The translations under genes and the position numbers were made by a program. Under the pieces are notes generated by a model. That model worked only from the letters and a program-made list of their open reading frames with translations, searched no databases and was not told where the DNA came from. From Coriobacteriia bacterium (GTDB taxonomy: Bacteria > Actinomycetota > Coriobacteriia > WRKU01 > JAENWW01), in the NCBI GenBank assembly GCA_016649875.1, contig JAENWW010000001.1:62001-126000 (forward strand): a stretch of DNA of 64,000 nt, written 5' to 3'. Of the stretch, positions 34,300 through 43,565 are shown one piece after another (within the stretch, counting starts at the first letter, position 1; the number at the start of each line of letters is the position of its first letter).

Positions 34300-35565
34300 A
34301 TGACGCAAGATATAAATGAGGATACCACTGTAGAGACAATACCCGTCAAGACCGCGGATGCTACCGAGAAGGCAGAAGCTGCCGAGGTCTCCGCACCGTC
34401 TGATGATGACACAAAAATAGCCTCCTATCTCGATGACATAAAACAGACCGAAACAAGTGGCTCGCCCTTTGCCGATTTAGACGAAGACGAGTCGAAGAAA
34501 AAGCACACGGGGCTCAAGGTCGTCATATCCCTCGTTCTCGCGATTCTCCTGGTTGCGGATAGCTTCGTCGGATGGTTTTATTTCAACGATAAGGCACATG
34601 CCAGCATCGTCCCAAATGGCGTGACGTTGGCTGGGCGGGATTCTTTGGGCTCGATGGATGAGAATGCCGTGAACTCCGCCATCACCTCGAAGGCGGACGA
34701 GCTCCTCAAAACCCCTGTGGTGGTCTCGCTCGATGCTTCACGAACCCAGGAAACCGAGCTGGGCGCCTTCGTCTCGATAAATACCGGCAAAATGGTCGCT
34801 GAGGCCATTGGCATTCGATCGAATGCGACCCTAGAGGAACGACTTCGACTCGATGTCCTCAAGACCTCGATCGATCACGATATAGGTATCGACTACACCG
34901 TCGACGAGAAGGCCGTGACGAAATATGTGACGAAACTCGCCGAAACATACAATCAGAAAAAGATTTCGTCGGCGATTATACAAAAGAACGGCAAGATCGT
35001 CATACCGGAGAGTAAAAACGGATTAGAAGTCGATACCGATGTCACAAAGGCGAGTATCGTCGCAGCGATAACATCGGCGTTCGAGCAAGGCACTTTTCCC
35101 GCGAGCTTGTCCGCCACAATTGCAGGTGGCTCCACCAGTCCGAAAACAACCGCCGCAAGCTTGTCAGACACCCCGGCTATCGTCGTCACTCTCTCCAAGC
35201 GTCAAGTCGCCCTCTACAACGGGGAAAAACTGATAAAAACCTACAACTGCGCCATCGGTCAACCCGGACACAAAACACCGGTCGGAAACTGGGAAATCGT
35301 TCTAAAGCGCACGAACCCCATTTGGAGAAATCCGGGAAGCGAGTGGGCGAAGGATATGCCTGCCACCATAGGGCCGTCGGCGAATTCGCCTCTGGGCCTC
35401 AGAGCGCTCAACCTCAACGTCTCCGGAATTCGTATCCACGGAACGGTAGACATCAATTCAATCGGGACCGCCGCAAGCCACGGTTGCATGAGAATACGCA
35501 ACGCCGATATCATCGATTTATTCGACAGGGTAAACATCGGAACGAAAGTCTTTATCATTCCCTAG
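34300..35565 (+). CDS. L,D-transpeptidase (YkuD domain), membrane-anchored
   Basis: Makes 3-3 cross-links in peptidoglycan or attaches proteins to it, outside the membrane. The first 65 residues are cytoplasmic, acidic and Thr/Glu-rich. One membrane helix follows (about residues 72-92), then a domain with a repeated beta/helical pattern resembling the putative peptidoglycan-binding module of such enzymes. The YkuD domain occupies about residues 295-421. The active-site motif is complete: HGTVDINSIG followed by TAASHGCMRIRN with the catalytic cysteine. ATG 34300 has GGAGAG 6 nt upstream; an earlier ATG at 34258 has none. Its 3' end overlaps the convergent flavoprotein gene by 48 nt. Confidence 0.92.
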   Translation: MTQDINEDTTVETIPVKTADATEKAEAAEVSAPSDDDTKIASYLDDIKQTETSGSPFADLDEDESKKKHTGLKVVISLVLAILLVADSFVGWFYFNDKAHASIVPNGVTLAGRDSLGSMDENAVNSAITSKADELLKTPVVVSLDASRTQETELGAFVSINTGKMVAEAIGIRSNATLEERLRLDVLKTSIDHDIGIDYTVDEKAVTKYVTKLAETYNQKKISSAIIQKNGKIVIPESKNGLEVDTDVTKASIVAAITSAFEQGTFPASLSATIAGGSTSPKTTAASLSDTPAIVVTLSKRQVALYNGEKLIKTYNCAIGQPGHKTPVGNWEIVLKRTNPIWRNPGSEWAKDMPATIGPSANSPLGLRALNLNVSGIRIHGTVDINSIGTAASHGCMRIRNADIIDLFDRVNIGTKVFIIP

Positions 35566-36843
35566 ACTTGTCGCCGCACTTTTTCCGGCAAGCCGCGCGC
35601 TTGAAAACGCCCACTGCAAGTTGAACCCGCCCGTATCTCCGATAACGTCGACGATTTCTCCGCAAAAGTAAAGCCCGGGAATCGCTGATGCCCTCATCGT
35701 TTTCATATCAAGTGCACTCAGTGGAACTCCCCCCGAGCTCACCATACCTTGGTTTGCGCCCCCTTTCGTCTCAACGACGAAAGGACAACGCATGAGTCGC
35801 CCGGCAAGGAGTCGAATTTCGGCCTTGGAGAGATCGCGAGCTAAAGATTTTGTGATGCCTTCCTCCCCCGGCCATCCTTTGAGCAAACACTCCACGAGAC
35901 GCTTGGGAAGACTTGCGAAATGAACGACTTCGGTAAACGTTTTTTTCGTGCTCGAGCGCGCCACCTGCTCAAACTTCTCGCAAAAAGAATCAATACTTTT
36001 CGCGGTACTTTTCACCAAATTCACTTCGAATCGGTCACCTTTCGATAGATACCGAGAGGCATCCAAAACCGCTGGACCGCTGAGCGAATCGGATCGAAAC
36101 AACAACCCACCGCTCGAAATCACGGCGTTTTTTGTGTCGGATGAGTGAATTTCGACAGCATCGAGCGAAACGCCGGCAAGCGCGTCGAATGCGTAGTCAC
36201 GTGGATAGAGAGGAGTGAGCGCCGACTCGAATGGCACCGTCTCGATGTTCTTTCTTCGAAATAGCCCCGAAAAAAGCTTCTCCGCCGAGCCGTCGGATCC
36301 CGTTTGAGGATACGTGATGCCACCTGTCGCCACGATCAACCGTCCGCTACGATAGGTCTCTCCGCCTGCGACTATGCAAAAATTCGCTTCATCGTCGTAG
36401 TCAACCGAACCTACCTCGCTCCGACATTTGATGGAGCCACCCGCTTTCTGAAAAGTCTTCACAAGCGTTTCGAGTACATCGACCGATTTGAACGAATGAG
36501 GAAAAACTTTGCCGTCTGAGCGTGTCACGAGTTTCAAGCCGTGCGCGCAGAACCATTCCGCCAACGCCACGTTGTTGAAGCCGTAAAGTACCCGGCGAAC
36601 CGTTGAGGATGCATCACCGTAGTGAGACACGAACCGGTTCATCGGAAGTGTGTTGGTGAGGTTGCATTGTCCACCCCCGGTTATCAGCAGTTTCCGCGCA
36701 ACCTTCGATTTATGCTCGAATATGACAACTCGTGCAGCAGAATTTTCCTCCATTGCGGAAATGCCCGCGAAAAGCCCCGCGGGTCCGCCGCCTATGATGG
36801 CGATGTCGAAAGAATCATTCTCGCTATGTCCCGATGGCGCCAT
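35518..36843 (-). CDS. NAD(P)/FAD-dependent oxidoreductase, HI0933/YhiN family
   Basis: Flavoprotein of a family with an N-terminal FAD-binding Rossmann motif (IAIIGGGPAGLFAGI) and the GGGQCNLTNT signature, typical of the HI0933 group, and a C-terminal GGVPLSALDMKTM and FCGEIVDVIGDTGGFNLQWAFSSA. The last segment closes the FAD site. The reaction is unknown. Length is 442 residues from ATG 36843, which has AGGGG 4-5 nt upstream; ATG 36858 is another candidate. It follows the metallo-hydrolase gene closely and converges on the L,D-transpeptidase with 48 nt of overlap. Confidence 0.9.
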   Translation of the reverse strand: MAPSGHSENDSFDIAIIGGGPAGLFAGISAMEENSAARVVIFEHKSKVARKLLITGGGQCNLTNTLPMNRFVSHYGDASSTVRRVLYGFNNVALAEWFCAHGLKLVTRSDGKVFPHSFKSVDVLETLVKTFQKAGGSIKCRSEVGSVDYDDEANFCIVAGGETYRSGRLIVATGGITYPQTGSDGSAEKLFSGLFRRKNIETVPFESALTPLYPRDYAFDALAGVSLDAVEIHSSDTKNAVISSGGLLFRSDSLSGPAVLDASRYLSKGDRFEVNLVKSTAKSIDSFCEKFEQVARSSTKKTFTEVVHFASLPKRLVECLLKGWPGEEGITKSLARDLSKAEIRLLAGRLMRCPFVVETKGGANQGMVSSGGVPLSALDMKTMRASAIPGLYFCGEIVDVIGDTGGFNLQWAFSSARLAGKSAATSLGNDKDFRSDVYPVE

Positions 36844-36848
36844 ATCCC

Positions 36849-37493
36849 CTAGGGCCAAAACGAGTTGGCGATTTGCTCATCGAGCACCGTCGAAGTCGTC
36901 CCGTGCCCGGGATAAATACGCGTGGTATCGGCAAGAGTATCGGATAATTTCTCAAGCGATGCCGTCATGGCGTTTTCATCGCCGCCGGGAAAATCAGTGC
37001 GTCCGATTGAACCGGCGAAAACCGTGTCGCCCGAAAAGAGATGATCTATTTCGAGTTCATCATCGTGAATCAGCAGGCACATACTGCCGGGAGAATGCCC
37101 CGGGGTCAAAATAACCTTGAATTTCAAGGCACCCACTTCGATTTCGTCGCCATCCTCGACCCTGAAATCAATCAAAGGTACCGGCGTATCGAGCCCGAAT
37201 TCATGTCCTCCCGTGCCGATTTCACCGGCAATGAACTTTGCTTCGGTAGCCGAAATGTAAGTGAACGCTCCACAATCGTCTGCAACCTCATCGGCCGATC
37301 CGACGTGATCGAAATGCCCGTGGGTTAAAATAACCGCCCCGACATGGGGGTTTTCAAAGCCGAGTGAACCGATCTTTGCACAAATTGCGTCGGTGTCGTC
37401 ACCAGGATCGATGATTGCCACGTCCCCCGCCCGGTTTGACACCACCCAGCAGTTTGCCGAGAGATGACCGACAACGACTCTGTCTATTCTCAT
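36849..37493 (-). CDS. Metallo-beta-lactamase-fold hydrolase (glyoxalase II-like)
   Basis: Small zinc hydrolase of about 214 residues. The metal-binding motif THGHFDHVG (HxHxDH) is intact, as are the later histidine TPGHSPGSMC, the bridging aspartate in LFSGDTVFAGSIGRTD and the last histidine YPGHGTTS. This pattern is that of the YcbL/GloB-type group; many are called hydroxyacylglutathione hydrolases, though the true substrate here is unknown. The start is ATG 37493 (GGTGGAT upstream) or ATG 37508, which overlaps the rel stop (ATGA). Next to rel in many coriobacteria and Firmicutes. Confidence 0.9.
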   Translation of the reverse strand: MRIDRVVVGHLSANCWVVSNRAGDVAIIDPGDDTDAICAKIGSLGFENPHVGAVILTHGHFDHVGSADEVADDCGAFTYISATEAKFIAGEIGTGGHEFGLDTPVPLIDFRVEDGDEIEVGALKFKVILTPGHSPGSMCLLIHDDELEIDHLFSGDTVFAGSIGRTDFPGGDENAMTASLEKLSDTLADTTRIYPGHGTTSTVLDEQIANSFWP

Positions 37494-37504
37494 ATATCCA
37501 CCGC

Positions 37505-39733
37505 TCATTTCTTTTTCGAAGTTTTTTCGCCCGGCATCGATCGCCGAGCCTCGAAGACACCGTCGACACCACGAAGATCATTCACGAGAATATCGAGGCG
37601 CGACATTTCTCCGATTTCAAACAGGAACCTCATGTCAACGATGCCGTCTTTGTGACATGTCGTGGCCGAAGACAATATATTGACCCCCGATTCGGCGATA
37701 TGCATCGTCACATCTTGCAAGAGACGAAGCCTATCGACAGCTTGCACGAATACTTCCACGTGGTAGGTCGTCTTCGCCTCGGCATCCCAAAAGACATCTA
37801 TGAGTCTCTCGGCACTCGAGATGAGATTGGCTGCGTTCGGGCAATTGGCGCGATGGACGGAGACGCCCCGACCACGTGTCACGAATCCGATGATTTCATC
37901 ACCCGGAACCGGATTGCAACATTTCGCAAGTCTCACGAGCACGTGATCGATGCCCTTGACGACTACTCCGTCGCTCGGTCGGGGACGATGCGCGTGGCGC
38001 GGAGGTGCCATCGCAATATCCGGCGTCAGAGGCTGTTTGTCTTGCTGAGAGGCGACCTCGCTCTCATCGATCAGTCCTTCTTTGGTCATATTTTTCAGCA
38101 CGCGAGTCGCAATCAGCTTTGCCGAAAGTTTCCCTGCTCCGATTTGGATGATCAGATCCTTATACCCGGCGAAGTTCATCTCCTCGGCAAGCGCATCGAG
38201 CGTGCGCTCGATTTGTTTGTTGGCTAAACCGAGCCCGTGTTTGCGAAGCGATTTGAGAAGCTCATCATGCCCACGCTGAAGATCGTCTTCGCGCGTTGTT
38301 TTAGCCAAATAACTCTTTATCTTGGATTTTGCAGAACTTGTTCGCACGATATTGAGCCAGTCGCGCGAAGGGCGCGCATTCTTGTTGGTGAGTATCTCGA
38401 CTCGGTCGCCCATCTGCAACTCCGAGGCAAGTGGCACGATTTGCCCGTTCACCTTTGCGCCCACGCAGTGGTAACCGATTTCAGTGTGAATGACGAAAGC
38501 CAAGTCCAGGGGCGTCGCGCCACGCTTGAGCGACCGAACGTCTCCTTTCGGGGTGAACACGAATACTTCCTCTTCGAATAAATCGACGCGCAACGCGTCC
38601 ATGAACTCTTTGGGGTCTTTTAAGTCCGTTTGCCAATCGAGCATCTGGCGCAACCATGCAAGTCGTTCATCAAACGACTGGTCCGGTTGATGATTTCCTT
38701 CCTTATATCGCCAATGCGCCGCAACACCGTACTCTGCCATGCGGTGCATTTCCTCGGTACGGATTTGTATTTCCAGGGGACGCCCCGATGGTCCGATGAC
38801 CGTCGTATGGAGCGACTGGTACATATTGAACTTCGGCATAGCCACATAATCTTTAAAACGTCCGGGCATCGGTTTATATAAACTGTGCACGGTGCCCAAA
38901 GCACCGTAGACGTCCTTGACCGAGTCAACGATTATTCGCAGGGCGATCAAATCATAGATTTCGCTGAAATCTTTGCCCTTGTTGATCATTTTTTGATAAA
39001 TGCTGTACAAATGCTTGGGACGGCCGGCAATTTCGGCCTCGATATGAACGGATCCGAGTTCCGATTGAATCTCTTTCATCACTTGTGCGGCATATGCTTC
39101 GCGTTGGTCGCGGCTCTCTCTGACCATACGCGAAACTTGCTCGTATTTAACGGGATCGAGATAGGAGAAAGCGAGATCTTCTAGCTCCCATTTAATCTGT
39201 GAAATCCCGAGGCGGTGAGCCAGCGGCGCGAAAATATCCATCGTCTCACGCGCTTTGACCAGTTGTCTCTCAGGCGGTAGCGCGCTGAGCGTCCGCATAT
39301 TGTGAAGACGATCGGCGAGCTTTACGAGGATGACTCGAATATCGCGTGCCATGGCGATGAGCATCTTGCGCATGGATTCGCTTTGTTGCTCCGAGTGGGT
39401 CGCGAAGTCGATTCGTCCCAACTTCGTAACCCCGTCGACCAAAGAAGCCACTTCCTCGCCGAACTCGCGCGTAACATCGGCAAGCGATACATCGGGTGAA
39501 TCTTCGACCGTATCATGAAGCATCGCAGCTTGAACCGTGACCATATCCATGTGGAGATCGGCGAGAATGAGCGCCGTATTGAGAGGATGGGTTATGAACG
39601 GCTCACCGCTTTTGCGCTTTTGCCCTTTGTGAGCATTTTCTGCGAATTCGTAAGTACGCCGCAACAAATCGATATCCGCTGCAGGATTGTTTTCTCGTAC
39701 CCGTTCTTCAAGTTGTCCGTAAATGGCATTCAT
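37505..39733 (-). CDS. rel: Bifunctional (p)ppGpp synthetase/hydrolase
   Basis: Long Rel/SpoT protein of 742 residues that makes and degrades (p)ppGpp in the stringent response. The hydrolase HD domain is intact (AMLHDTVEDSPD, LADRLHNMRTL), so it should be bifunctional. The synthetase domain has YDLIALRIIVDSV, GRFKDYVAMPKFNMYQSLHTT. A TGS domain (VFTPKGDVRSLKRGATPLD) and a C-terminal ACT domain (about 660-735), with a zinc-finger-like region including KCCNPVPGD, follow. It lies 41 nt after the recJ fusion and just before the metallo-hydrolase. Confidence 0.97.
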   Translation of the reverse strand: MNAIYGQLEERVRENNPAADIDLLRRTYEFAENAHKGQKRKSGEPFITHPLNTALILADLHMDMVTVQAAMLHDTVEDSPDVSLADVTREFGEEVASLVDGVTKLGRIDFATHSEQQSESMRKMLIAMARDIRVILVKLADRLHNMRTLSALPPERQLVKARETMDIFAPLAHRLGISQIKWELEDLAFSYLDPVKYEQVSRMVRESRDQREAYAAQVMKEIQSELGSVHIEAEIAGRPKHLYSIYQKMINKGKDFSEIYDLIALRIIVDSVKDVYGALGTVHSLYKPMPGRFKDYVAMPKFNMYQSLHTTVIGPSGRPLEIQIRTEEMHRMAEYGVAAHWRYKEGNHQPDQSFDERLAWLRQMLDWQTDLKDPKEFMDALRVDLFEEEVFVFTPKGDVRSLKRGATPLDLAFVIHTEIGYHCVGAKVNGQIVPLASELQMGDRVEILTNKNARPSRDWLNIVRTSSAKSKIKSYLAKTTREDDLQRGHDELLKSLRKHGLGLANKQIERTLDALAEEMNFAGYKDLIIQIGAGKLSAKLIATRVLKNMTKEGLIDESEVASQQDKQPLTPDIAMAPPRHAHRPRPSDGVVVKGIDHVLVRLAKCCNPVPGDEIIGFVTRGRGVSVHRANCPNAANLISSAERLIDVFWDAEAKTTYHVEVFVQAVDRLRLLQDVTMHIAESGVNILSSATTCHKDGIVDMRFLFEIGEMSRLDILVNDLRGVDGVFEARRSMPGEKTSKKK

Positions 39734-39774
39734 AATGAAATTCTAGCTCATTCTCATTCGCATCGGATATCGCC

Positions 39775-42700
39775 CTACTTGCTCGGCAGAATCGGTTTAT
39801 TGAATCTTTCGAGAAGTTCTTGGTCTTTTGCCGTCGTCACCCAATCTTTGAATTGGGCGAAACTTTCGATCTCATCTCGACCCTCACTGTAGCGCGTGCT
39901 TGAGTTGAGATCGAGTTTCTCATCGGTTGGGACGACTTCAATTCTACGCGCCGAAGAGTGACCTGTCGTCTTCACAAGACCGAGTTCACGAAAAACACCG
40001 AGTCCGGTCGACACGGATTGCTCGTCGATTCTTCCCTTGTCCTTTGCAATCCATTGCGCAGCGCGTTCTGCGATGTCGGCGTTGGTCAAGTTGAACGCGG
40101 GACCGTCTGCGTCTTGTGTATCTTTGAGTGTTTTGTAGACCGCAGCCAACGCATCCCTTTTCGGCGCAAGTGAGCTCAGTATCGATTCGTTGATTCGGCT
40201 GTCGCGGTCACCGAACAGCAGATGAATCGTCGCTTTTCGTCCGTCTCTACCGGCACGACCCGCCATCTGGTTGAATTCGATGTCGCTGAATGGCATATGA
40301 TACAAAACCACATGTCGGATGTCGGGAATATTGACGCCCTCTCCGAATGCGGAGGTGGCTATACACACGAGCATCTCATCGGTTCGAAAGCGTCGTTCGA
40401 TTTCGTGCCGCACCGCTTTTTTCAGTCCCCCGTTATAAAACGCCGTCTTCCACGCGAGTTCGGGAACTGCCTTTCGAATGGCACGCGCGAGTTTGACGGA
40501 TTCTTCGCGAGAGTTCACATACACGACCATTTTTTCGCCGCGATGAGCCAAATCGAGCAAATAGGATTCTTTATGCTCGCAGTTGCGAAAATCGGCAATC
40601 ACCATATTGTCGCGAACAGTGGGGTCGAGTACACGCTCATGAATATCGAGCACTTCGGCAATCTGGTCGGCAACCTCATCGGAGGCCGTCGCCGTCACCG
40701 CAAGCGTCACGGGAGGAGCGGTTGTGCTCAACGATGCGATGGCTTCACCGAGACGTGCGTATGCCGGTCTGTTGCCGGCACGAGCTTGCGCTATATGGTG
40801 CGCTTCGTCCACGACGACGAACCCGACTCTGTTCGCTCGTGCGAATTCATCGCTGTGAAACGAGAGAAACTCCGGCGTCGTCAAAATGATATCGAGTTCT
40901 CCGCAGCGAAGCTCTTCAAAACTCTGCGCCCGAGTGCTCTCCGAACTCTCGCCGGTGACGACGGCGACTTTCAATCCGAACTCGAGGAAGGCATCCTCCA
41001 GGTGAAACGCCTGGTCGGCCACGAGAGCACGAAGCGGATACACGAAGACGCTTGCCCGGTGATGAAGCAGTGCGATTTTGGCGGCATGTATATGGAATAT
41101 GAGCGATTTTCCGCGCCCGGTTGCCATGACCGTGAGAACATTGCGACCGGCATCGAGCTTACGCAAAGATTCGATTTGCGCACTGTGAAGCTTGTTCTCC
41201 CCGATGAAATGATGTCTGAGACATTCTTCAAGCCGATCTTGAGGCATCGTTTCGAATTCGGCTCTGCGGCTGATGCGATACGTATTCTTTTCTTCTTCGA
41301 GTACCGAGGCGTCCACCCTCGACAGTCGCACGTTCACACCGAGTGATTGCCTCTCCTCTCGACCTCCGGTGATGTCTGAAAGCTCGATTTCATATTTTTC
41401 ACCCGCGTCGATTGCCGGAGCGAGTTGAGCTGCGAGATCTTTGTTGAGAAAGCCGATTTGCCGAGCCAGTCGCGGGGAGTACACCCCTATCGCATTGTCA
41501 TCGAACTCATTGAGGGGGTCGCGTTTGAGCTCGAGGGAATCACCGATTTCAAGCAGTGCGATTGCTTCTTGTCGTCCCTCATAGGTGACACCGGAAAGTT
41601 TCGTGAAAAATGCGGCGGCGTCGAGAATGCCGGCATACTCTTTTCGGACGAACGTCTCTTCGGCATGATCGAACAACTCCACCAGAAACTCCCTTTCGGG
41701 AACATCCGATTCTCGCTGCACCTCGTGAAGTTCAACGAGGTTTCGCACCATCAGCTGAATACGCTCACGACCCTGCCAATAATCGATTTCGAACCGATAG
41801 ACGACGTCTGCACAGGTCACGTCTTGCACGACGTGGGAGACTTCCGGGCAGCGAAAGCATATCGCCGGGACCTGACTCCCGTTTTGAGACGCCTGAAACT
41901 TCAAGTGTTTGGCATCTTTACCCACGACGCACGCATTTTTGATGTCCACCGCATGAGACATCAAGGTCGGTCGAGGATTGGCCTCGCCGAAGGGTTCGAG
42001 CCGCTCGAGTTCGTGCGCAACCGCGATGCTCAACTCATCGATTCCCGAAACTGCATCGATGGTATCGACGGTATCGTAGGCATCGTCGGGTAACGACTCA
42101 AGGTGCGAATAAAGCGCACTGCGAAAATCGTCGATGTTCTCAAGCGATACGGCCAGCCCCGCAGCTCCGGCATGTCCCCCGTAGCGCATGAGATGCCCGC
42201 TGCACGCCTCCAGCGCTTTAAACAGATCGATGGTACCGACCGAACGCGCCGAGCCCACAGCGACTCCGTCCTCAATCGAGCACAATATCGTCGGGACGTT
42301 ATAGGTATGAGCGACCCTTGAAGCGACGATTCCTTTGACTCCGTCGTGCCATCCCTCTTGTGCGAGCACGATTGCCGGCTCTCCCCGGTACGATTTTTCT
42401 AAAAGATCAAAAACCGCCTTGGACATTTCGCCTTCCACAAATTGGCGGGCCTTATTGTGCTCGTCTAGTATCGCGGCCAATTCAGCCGCTTCGGCCGGTT
42501 TGTCGGTCATAAGCAGGCGTAGTGAATCGACCGGACTTGCCACGCGTCCGGCTGCGTTGAGACGCGGAGCGAGATTGAAGCTGATCTTTTCAGCGGTCAT
42601 GTTTTCATACGAAGAGCGTGCGACGGTACATAGCGCTGCAATGCCGACATTCGGGTCGAGCCGAATCTTTTCCACTCCCGCAGCCACCAGTGCCCGGTTC

Positions 42701-43458
42701 TCGCCGGTCAAGGGCATGACGTCGGCAACGGTGCCGAGTGCCGCAAGATCGACGAGACCCCGCCAAACACACGGCAACTTGACGAGCCCGCCGACCGCCT
42801 GCACGAGCTTGAGCGCCACCCCCGAGCCGGAAAGATCGCCTCCGTCCGCTCTATAGTTTTCATCGAGCTTCGGATCGCATACGGGAATACCCTGCGGAAT
42901 CAAATCTCCCGGTTCGTGGTGATCCGTGACGACCACATCGATTCCCTTTTTCAACAAAAGATCGACTTCGGGCGCCGCCGAAATGCCACAGTCCACGGTG
43001 ATAACGAGGTCGGCCCCCGTTTTAGCGATTCTATCGACGGCCGATGCGCTCAAACCATAGCCGTCTTCGAGACGAAGCGGCAACACCGACTCGACATTCG
43101 CACCGAAAATCCTCAATCCGCGCTCAAGCGTAGCGGTGGCGCTGACCCCGTCGAGATCGTAGTCCCCGAATATACAGATATGTTCGCCGTTGTCGATGGC
43201 GCGCACCACTCGATCGGCGACTTGATCCATGCCCGGAAGCGCGAAGGGGTCTTTCCAGTCACGCTCCAAGGAAGGTGTGGTGAATCTTTCGACCGCCTGC
43301 GAGTCGGTGAATCCACGCGCCGCGAGAATACGGGCAAAGAGATTCGATATGCCGAGCTCGGTTTCGAGACGACTTACAACGTCACCTTGTACTGAAGGAG
43401 TATTGAAACGAGCACATACGTTCTTTTGCCCGTATACCTTTTTATTTACTTTTTCCAT
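39775..43458 (-). CDS. recJ: RecJ nuclease - HIRAN - RecQ-like helicase fusion
   Basis: One protein of about 1,227 residues. Residues about 40-600 are RecJ, the 5'-3' single-strand DNA exonuclease: DHH-family motifs FGDYDLDGVSA (near 100), VDCGIS, VVTDHHEPGD (near 180) and the DHHA1 end MRYGGHAGAAGLAV. Residues about 620-700 look like a HIRAN domain (LEIGDSLELKRDPLNEFDDN, AIGVY). From about 765 there is a superfamily 2 helicase: Walker A MATGRGKS (near 780), VVDEAHH (near 883), TATAS, and the motif V/VI segment FGEGVNIPD...QMAGRAGRDGR (near 1068), RecQ-like. Standard RecJ is about 570-800 residues. Earlier starts (43497, 43524) lie in or beside a hairpin; ATG 43458 gives MEKVNKK but has no strong ribosome site. 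Confidence 0.92.
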   Translation of the reverse strand: MEKVNKKVYGQKNVCARFNTPSVQGDVVSRLETELGISNLFARILAARGFTDSQAVERFTTPSLERDWKDPFALPGMDQVADRVVRAIDNGEHICIFGDYDLDGVSATATLERGLRIFGANVESVLPLRLEDGYGLSASAVDRIAKTGADLVITVDCGISAAPEVDLLLKKGIDVVVTDHHEPGDLIPQGIPVCDPKLDENYRADGGDLSGSGVALKLVQAVGGLVKLPCVWRGLVDLAALGTVADVMPLTGENRALVAAGVEKIRLDPNVGIAALCTVARSSYENMTAEKISFNLAPRLNAAGRVASPVDSLRLLMTDKPAEAAELAAILDEHNKARQFVEGEMSKAVFDLLEKSYRGEPAIVLAQEGWHDGVKGIVASRVAHTYNVPTILCSIEDGVAVGSARSVGTIDLFKALEACSGHLMRYGGHAGAAGLAVSLENIDDFRSALYSHLESLPDDAYDTVDTIDAVSGIDELSIAVAHELERLEPFGEANPRPTLMSHAVDIKNACVVGKDAKHLKFQASQNGSQVPAICFRCPEVSHVVQDVTCADVVYRFEIDYWQGRERIQLMVRNLVELHEVQRESDVPEREFLVELFDHAEETFVRKEYAGILDAAAFFTKLSGVTYEGRQEAIALLEIGDSLELKRDPLNEFDDNAIGVYSPRLARQIGFLNKDLAAQLAPAIDAGEKYEIELSDITGGREERQSLGVNVRLSRVDASVLEEEKNTYRISRRAEFETMPQDRLEECLRHHFIGENKLHSAQIESLRKLDAGRNVLTVMATGRGKSLIFHIHAAKIALLHHRASVFVYPLRALVADQAFHLEDAFLEFGLKVAVVTGESSESTRAQSFEELRCGELDIILTTPEFLSFHSDEFARANRVGFVVVDEAHHIAQARAGNRPAYARLGEAIASLSTTAPPVTLAVTATASDEVADQIAEVLDIHERVLDPTVRDNMVIADFRNCEHKESYLLDLAHRGEKMVVYVNSREESVKLARAIRKAVPELAWKTAFYNGGLKKAVRHEIERRFRTDEMLVCIATSAFGEGVNIPDIRHVVLYHMPFSDIEFNQMAGRAGRDGRKATIHLLFGDRDSRINESILSSLAPKRDALAAVYKTLKDTQDADGPAFNLTNADIAERAAQWIAKDKGRIDEQSVSTGLGVFRELGLVKTTGHSSARRIEVVPTDEKLDLNSSTRYSEGRDEIESFAQFKDWVTTAKDQELLERFNKPILPSK

Positions 43459-43502
43459 AAGACCACTACGCAATCGGTTTCGCTTATACCACTCCATGAT
43501 AA

Positions 43503-43538
43503 CCGAGAGGGCCGACATTTGCATGACGGCCCTCTCGG
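43503..43538 (-). terminator. Strong hairpin after secF
   Basis: A perfect 12-bp inverted repeat (CCGAGAGGGCCG with CGGCCCTCTCGG) around a 12-nt loop lies 28 nt after the secF stop. The minus strand after it is not T-rich (TTATCATGG), so it may be a partial terminator, a processing site or a stabiliser that lowers expression of the recJ fusion downstream. Confidence 0.55.
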
Positions 43539-43565
43539 CAAACGATGTTTATAGAGAGAAAAACG

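Noticed and set aside
40222..41346. 374-codon open frame on the plus strand
   Set aside because: Antisense shadow within the helicase half of the RecJ fusion; no motif and no ribosome site.
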